Below are positions 57,936-64,000 of a stretch of 64,000 bases of DNA, piece by piece. The DNA lies in assembly GCA_963691655.1 (NCBI GenBank), contig OY829328.1:10382204-10446203 (forward strand), read 5' to 3'. The translations under genes were made by a program, and so were the position numbers. The notes below the pieces were generated by a model. It was not told where the DNA came from and searched no databases. It saw only the letters and a list, made by a program, of their open reading frames with translations. The first letter of the stretch is position 1; each line of letters starts with the position of its first letter. The stretch is from Toxonevra muliebris. Its lineage: Eukaryota > Arthropoda > Insecta > Diptera > Pallopteridae.

Positions 57936-60900
57936 GATTCCCTACCCCGTAATGGGAAAAGTCTCGTCATTTTACTGTGGTGTCACAACGGGAGCTTTAA
58001 GTATATTTTAATGGTTTTTCATGCAGAAGGCTGCCACTCCAATTTAAATTTACTTAACCTAAATACTTATGAGAGTCTTGCATATGACTTTGCCGACCTT
58101 TGCATTCAGTTGCCATAGTTTGAGGCAGAACAATTTGATAAGTGGAAACCTAGGGCTGTCAGAGACTGATACCTCTTTTACTGACCTCTTTTACACTCCT
58201 GTTATTTTTCGGTGAAAGTCTCTGAGTAGAACCAATCACAAAGTTATATGTTCTATGCACTCATTATTAGTTCATACATTTTCAAAAGCAAATTTAATTC
58301 TTTGTAAAATACTCTTACCACAAAACCAAAGAATGCTTTGAAATCAATTGCACTAATTAGCAAAATACTACCACAACAGAACCACAATATTAAAAACAGA
58401 AACAAACTGCAACTGTGCTACTGAAGGATTATTTAGTTACATACAGTCATGGGAATTAAAATTGTGTGACTCAGTGAGGCACAAAAAAGTTTTCGGTAGT
58501 AATGCAGCTTTTTTGAAGCGTTACTTTGTAAGAAAACCAAACCCTGTTTTTACTTTCTCGGGTCATTTTAGGACTTTCAGAAATTCGGAAAAATTGATTT
58601 TAAGTTTTATTATTCGAGAATTTTGCAATAAAAAGAAGTCCTAGGCTATGAAGGATATTTTCTAAAATAAACTTAATAGAAGATAATAATCCATTTTGTT
58701 TTTTTGTTCAGTGTTCGGAGATATTCACGAAAATGAACGAATGCTGATAAAACTCATGCATTTTAAATTTTAGACCTATTATATTTTATTATTGATATTT
58801 TTATAAATTGTAAGTGGGTATTTAAAATTGTAGCATTTTAGATCTAATGTTTTTCAGTGGACATTTTTAGTTATGTTTTAGAAAAACTCGTTGAGATTGA
58901 ATTCATTGCAGTCTATTTATTTTGCATAGGTGAAAATTTTCCTGAACTTCTCAGAAATCTGACCTAACCAGAATTTGATTCTTGAAAAGATGTGCTTGAC
59001 GAAAGATTTACCACTATCCAGAGCATTTTAAAAAGTTAAAAGGAAATAAAAAATACAAGCTTTCAACTTGACATATTTTTTTTGGAGAGATCTATTTTCT
59101 GGGTAAAATTGTATACTACGCGTTCAAAAAGAGAGAGAAGAAGCAATAAATGGTTTTAATTTTTTTTTTTAATTCTACTGTCTTTGACATGATAGCATCT
59201 TTGCTCATAGGAATTTCACAAATTTCCAGATCACACGTTTCATGTAATAAATAAATAATTAAATTAGTTTAAGGTTACACTTTTCGTTTTATTTTTTGTG
59301 AACAATTGTATTGTCCAACATATTTTAAGCCCAAAAGTATGCAATACACAATCAATATATCAAAAATGATTGTGCATTATTTTTGTAGTATTGAAAAAAC
59401 TGTGCACACTGTTGCATTTATCAGTATTTTTGCCCATAAATTACAGAAATCGCTGCCTTAGTTTGTTAAAGCTCCAACATCAAATTTTATAAAAATTCAT
59501 TTCCTGCATTCACATTTGAACTCTTTTCAGATAACTTGAGCCAGTTCAGCGATGAACAATAAATGACTACAATTGAAAAGCGCTTCGAATGAAAAAATAA
59601 AATAAAAATGATTTCAGAATATTGTTGGTCACGTTAAACGAGAAGCTGATGATGCCGAATTTAAAAATTAAAAATCACTGTCAAGCAAACATTTTTGAGT
59701 TGAATAGCCGAAAATTGTATTTTAGCAAAAATTTTGTTTTCATAAAAAGTTTAAAAAAACTCAGTCAATTACTTACCATTTAAAAAAAAAAAAACTTGCG
59801 TTTTACTCGTTAATAAACGTGTTTTTTTGAATAAATCCATGAGTAGTATGACTCTTTTATAAAATAGTGTATACAAACATCGCCAAAGTTGAAAAAAGGC
59901 AAAAAAAGTTAAAAAAATTGTGTTTGCTGGACAAATACACATAGATTTCTCAAGTTTTCTTTTAAAATATACATAAAATTGAAAAAGACCTTAGTTTCTT
60001 CTTTCTAAAACCGATCAGAAACTGAAAATCGGTTGATAATTCAACTAAGTTACAGGATTATAAGTGCGCAAAGGTACGCAAAACCGGTTTTTTAACGGTA
60101 AATCAAGATTTTGGGGGTGTTTGGAAAATTTCACACACAGATTCTTGTTTTACTCGACAAGATCTACAAGAAAAATAGTATCACTTCCCAGGTATTTCTA
60201 CTTCACTTAATTTTGTAACACTGTGTAATGCGAAGAGTGCATTAAGGACTCATTTTAGTTATTTTTTTCACTTCTGTAAGATTTGTTCTATTTTTCTATC
60301 CATAACTGTAAAATAACAACTCAATTAGCACAGAAATTTTGGGACAGCAATAACTTTCAAAAGGAAAATTAGAAATTTTTGGTTTATCATTTCGTCAATT
60401 TTTTCTGCAACAATTAAATTCCTCAAAAAAATGCGTTTGTAAAAAAATTTGAAATTGGGCACGATTGAATAACTATGTGACAATATGAGAAATAAAAATG
60501 ACCAAAGAAGTAAGAAGAAAATAATTTTTTATTTTAATAACTTGATTGGTTTTTTTTCTTAATGAATACAACACACATAGAAAGGGTACAGTGCTTTTAT
60601 ATCACACAAAATGAAGTTGATTGAATATCACAAAAAACCTAGTGGATAGATTAAGTAAAAGACATAAAATTTTTTGGAAAAAAAACATTCTAGTGAAGCT
60701 AATAAAAAACGAAAAACGTAAAAATCGAGAACCGCAAGAAAACCCAGACTAACTGAGGAACACTACTTGCTAAATACATGTATTTTCTATTGAAGTCTGT
60801 TCTGAAGAATATAACTTATTACTTACTAATAAATCTTCCTATCCTTATAGAATTTCTCAGTATTTTTCTAAATTCTCTTTCATATATTTTACTATCATAT

Positions 60901-62216
60901 CATTTACTTTAATTAAATCCTCATATGCTAGTACTGCGTGAATGAGCACTTAATATTTCCAGTTTTCACAAATGTATTTCGCTACATTTGCTTCACATAG
61001 TTATACACATGCTCCACGTATATACAAGAAACAGGACGTTGTAAAATCAATGCAAATTTTCTACATCGATTTTGCAATTTTGAATAAAAGGAAATTGGTT
61101 TTTGCATGAACGAATGAGAAAAGCTAACGAAATGAGAACCAAATCAACGATACAATAGAAGATATTATACAAAGTACAAAAGTACACCATTTTCATATGT
61201 ATGGTACATGCATTTTCTAGGTCAAATACGCTACTTATTTACGCATTTTGATTTAGTATTGTGCACACACGCACACATACAATAAAGTTCCAACTATCAT
61301 AATGCAGAAAGTGGAAAAGGGAAAATATTCGAGTTATGTGCAGTCATATGTAAGTATCTGGTTTCAGTTGGCTGAAAAAATTGTTTTCTTTTGTTTCAAA
61401 TGAGTTGAAAGTGAAATAATGAAAAGTATTCTACATCAAACCTAAAAGATAAAACAACAATAAGGGAAAACTGCTTGCCATGATTGTAATATTAGATTGA
61501 CAGACCATTTCCCACAGATTTATATAAGCAGATATATTTAATAATAGCACCCTTAAACAAAATTTACTTTTTGGTTTTACACTTAGACATATAAAAAGTT
61601 ATAAATTCTTTTCACTCCGAACCAATAAAATATTTCGAATGAATCTACTCTTTTATTTTTAATTTTTTAAGATATTCAAGGATAAGTGTCTGGTTTAAAA
61701 TTCTCCATATTTTTTTTTTTTTTGGAAATACTATCGCTAATATTTTCCTAAGAACTTGTGAATTATCCTCTTTCATTTACTGCACATAATCGTAAGCTTC
61801 AAGGCAAGACTGCAGTTCCTCATGTGAAAAGAAAAACAGTTTTAAAGATTTTTTTAAAGTATTTTATACTTTTTATACATATTAAAGTCGGAATTTTTTT
61901 GTAAGTTTTGTAAATTTTTTTCAATTTAAATTTTACTTTTAAATATATTAGAGAGCACCAAAGTCGAGCCTTAACAAGTAAAGTCTCATGGTTGACATGA
62001 ATGGATGCGAAACTAGTTCTAGGCCCTCCATGGGCTGTTCTGCCATAATAATACTAATAGTAGATAAGAATTGCAAAACAATACATTCACTTAATAGTAC
62101 TGTTTCATATACTTATTGCTATTCTCCTTTACTTTTAAAGATTTTTTGGAAAAATATGTTTTTACAAACTTGAAAATCTAACAGTTTAGCTTAGAATAAC
62201 CTACAAAAAAATTTAC
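57936..62216. other. AT-rich non-coding DNA
   Basis: No gene supported across about 4.3 kb. The block 58440-60780 has long A/T-rich text with no readable protein. Its edges (cagtcatgggaattaaaattg at 58446 and cccagactaactgaggaac near 60745) could be the ends of an old TIR element, but they pair too poorly to claim it. 60780-61900 looks unique. Confidence 0.4.
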
Positions 62217-62220
62217 CTAA

Positions 62221-62290
62221 CAAAAACCCCTTTTATTATCACATATTGACCTATCAAAACCCCCTTTTATTATCAGATATGTATGGTCAT
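62221..62290. repeat. Two-unit ~35-bp direct repeat
   Basis: aaaaccccttttattatcac (from about 62222) and aaaacccccttttattatca (from about 62257) share (c)acatattgaccta / gatat-like continuation. A simple local duplication. Confidence 0.75.
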
Positions 62291-62380
62291 GTGTGAAAAG
62301 TGGTGTCACATAGTGTAATCTTATAATTTTCTCTTTTTCGTTTATAAGCAGATAATGTCTGCATACTCTAATGTATGGAA

Positions 62381-63391
62381 CAGCAATGCCAACTTGCGGG
62401 GAATTCCCCGATTTGTGGGGAATTTTCCTCATTACGGGGAATCGGAGAATGAGCTGCTTTTTGCGGGGAATTTTGAAACCTTCCAGCTTTTAGTTAATAA
62501 AGTCTGTAGAATATTTTTTGTCAAATTTGATGTAATGTAAATCGTTTAACTTTTGCAATACTTCATTTTTTGGGTCTTATAATCTTCATCTCTTCTTAAG
62601 AGGGCCCTACACTTTCTTGGTTTGGAGAAATCGATTTTTAAAAAAGTGTGTAATTTCAAAGTATTATATTTCAAAAGTATTTTGTAAAAATTTCAGAGAG
62701 ACTCTCGAAGTGCTTTCGTAGATATAGACGATTATAGCGGCGAGTGTGAGTCAGGCCAAAACAGTCGTACAGCGCTTCGGCATCAATTCGATCAGAATGG
62801 CTTAACTATGCCTTTGTCCAGCATCTCCTGATTAATAATTCCGGACTGCGATTGAATCGGTCACCGACCTGTGCGTTATGCAGATGCGCCTCTCGGTTTT
62901 ACTGAGAGGGAGGAAGGTCTGTTGGGATTCGTCGATATATTTAAAAACCGATAGCCAAAACTTTGAACCCGTTCTTCCCAAAACAAGGTTTTTGTCATTG
63001 GCGCGTACGGTCTAAATTTTAAATATGTTTTTCTATACAACAATGGCCCCAGGACATAATAGAAAAATAGTTTGGTAAATTTTTTCTTCAACTTGCAACG
63101 TTATACCTTCGAAAAAAGTCCAATTTTTGGAAAAACTAATTTTGCCTGTCCGCCAAAATTCGTGCAGTTGGAGGGCGGTAGAATTTATATATTTTGGTCA
63201 AACAGCCCCCGGAGTTAGAAAGTACCTTACTATCAACCGACCAGTTCTGGAACGCATTAAAATAACATTAACCTTGATCAATTTTAAGCGTGTTATAACA
63301 TAAAATTATACCGGTGCGAGGAATTTGATTGAAAATCGGGGAATTCCACGAGGGCTATCGGGGAGACAGAAAAAATGAGTTGACATCCCTG
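62381..63391. mobile_element. hAT-type element, ~1.0 kb, second family
   Basis: The left end cagcaatgccaacttgcggg pairs with the right end, whose inverse reads cagggatgtcaact. Second-level pairing comes from ggggaattccccgattt (62399-62415) and aatcggggaattccacg (about 63335-63351). An 8-bp target duplication with one mismatch flanks it: GTATGGAA (62373-62380) and TTATGGAA (63392-63399). The ggggaatt word occurs four times near the left end. It contains no readable transposase. The block 62745-62900 is GC-richer and may be a further insertion. Confidence 0.75.
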
Positions 63392-63399
63392 TTATGGAA

Positions 63400-64000
63400 C
63401 TTCTTTGCCAATTTAATGACACAACTGTCATTCTATAAAATATCCGTAGGCGACATCATTTTCTTCTTTTGATTTTCTTTGGATGTAAATTAGAATTATG
63501 ATTAATGAAGAAAAATTTGCTACTAGTATTAGTAGCATTAGTAATGCAGTTAGACTCAGGGAGTCAGGCTGGTGGATGGGTAGATCGCTGCATAATTAAT
63601 ATCCTTATAGAATGTGTAATTCCACAGGCAATGCAATTAATCACCTCAAAGCTTTTTAAATTTTTTCATGTAAAAGTTTTTATAAATATTAAGTCTATTC
63701 GGTAATATGGTGGACGGCTTTTTGAAAAATTGATTTGATTCGTTTGAAATTTGTTACTCGGGGTAAACAGAATTTAAAAACTTAAGATGGCAGATCCTGT
63801 TAAAATAGCACTGTACAATTAAATACTTATTCAGAATATATGTTTTATAATCGTAGTAAACTTTATATATACTTTGTATTGTATAAAATATTTTATTATT
63901 TAGTGAATTTTCAAATATTGTATCAGCAACATCAGTTTTGCTTTTTAAATAAAAATTCATTCATTGTTCATCGAAATCGTTTATTTTATCTGATCCAATA
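63400..64000. other. Window end, no supported gene
   Basis: A 66-codon plus-strand open frame (63505-63705) starts MKKNLLLVLVALVMQLDSGS, which looks like a signal peptide followed by a possible cleavage after SQA. The rest (WVDRC...) has two Cys and no known fold. Such a start can arise by chance. With no splice or promoter evidence I do not call it a gene. Confidence 0.3.

Noticed and set aside
58440..60760. A large Tc1-like element spanning this interval
   Set aside because: The suspected ends do not pair convincingly and no transposase motif was found.
62595..63195. Another TTAA element starting ttaagagggccctacac
   Set aside because: No matching inverted end with TTAA could be found; gagggcggtag near 63173 pairs only over a few bases.
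63505..63705. Possible small secreted peptide with signal sequence
   Set aside because: The hydrophobic start is attractive, but the remainder has no known pattern and there is no support for transcription. Kept only as a remark.
1..64000. CRISPR array, operon or bacterial defence system
   Set aside because: Sequence is clearly eukaryotic (LINE, SINE, hAT, mariner, poly(A) tails). No repeat-spacer pattern occurs.

Overview
The window looks like non-coding, transposon-rich DNA from an insect, most likely a higher fly (Diptera, possibly tephritid-like). The background is AT-rich and unique, with many poly(A)/poly(T) runs and catacatatgtatgta-type simple repeats. It is punctuated by decayed Tc1/mariner, hAT, TTAA-target, copia and non-LTR (LINE) elements. 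I found no convincing intact host gene, no rRNA, no functional tRNA and no CRISPR. The species call is inference.

Layout. 0.3-6.1 kb: small terminal-inverted-repeat (TIR) elements around a Tc1/mariner-type element with a broken transposase. 7.4-8.4 kb: a minus-strand Jockey-like LINE relic. 9.5-12 kb: a dead Tc1-like DD34E transposase, a tandem pair of ~310-bp MITEs, and a 377-bp MITE with a 4-bp target duplication. 12-22.4 kb: mostly unique DNA with a foldback element, a copia relic, a 132-bp tandem repeat and a LINE RNase H relic.

22.4-32 kb is the most interesting part. A ~2.9-kb DNA element with 113-bp inverted repeats at each end carries a degenerate protein of a family I know only as uncharacterised in insects. 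It is interrupted by a 932-bp hAT element with an 8-bp target duplication. A second, inverted copy of that hAT lies at 29133-31916. That copy contains a ~1.86-kb foreign insert ending in 19 A's, which encodes a long virus-like protein (543 open codons, then a frameshift). The protein has the K-D-K-E tetrad and glycine-rich SAM loop of VP39-like cap 2'-O-methyltransferases. I read it as the 5'-truncated cDNA of a reovirus-like capping-enzyme segment sitting inside a hAT transposon.

32-42 kb holds nested LINEs, one with an imperfect 17-bp target duplication, and a mariner with an internal deletion. 43.5-45.1 kb holds two TTAA-flanked elements. 47.3-48.3 kb holds an internally deleted RTE-type LINE. 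53.2-53.5 kb holds a tRNA-derived SINE with an 11-bp target duplication. 56.4-56.9 kb holds a three-unit array with a near-perfect long hairpin. 62.4-63.4 kb holds another hAT-type element with an 8-bp target duplication.

Nothing here forms an operon or pathway. The logic of the window is successive insertion, and the nesting gives relative ages: unknown DNA element, then hAT; and hAT, then viral cDNA.
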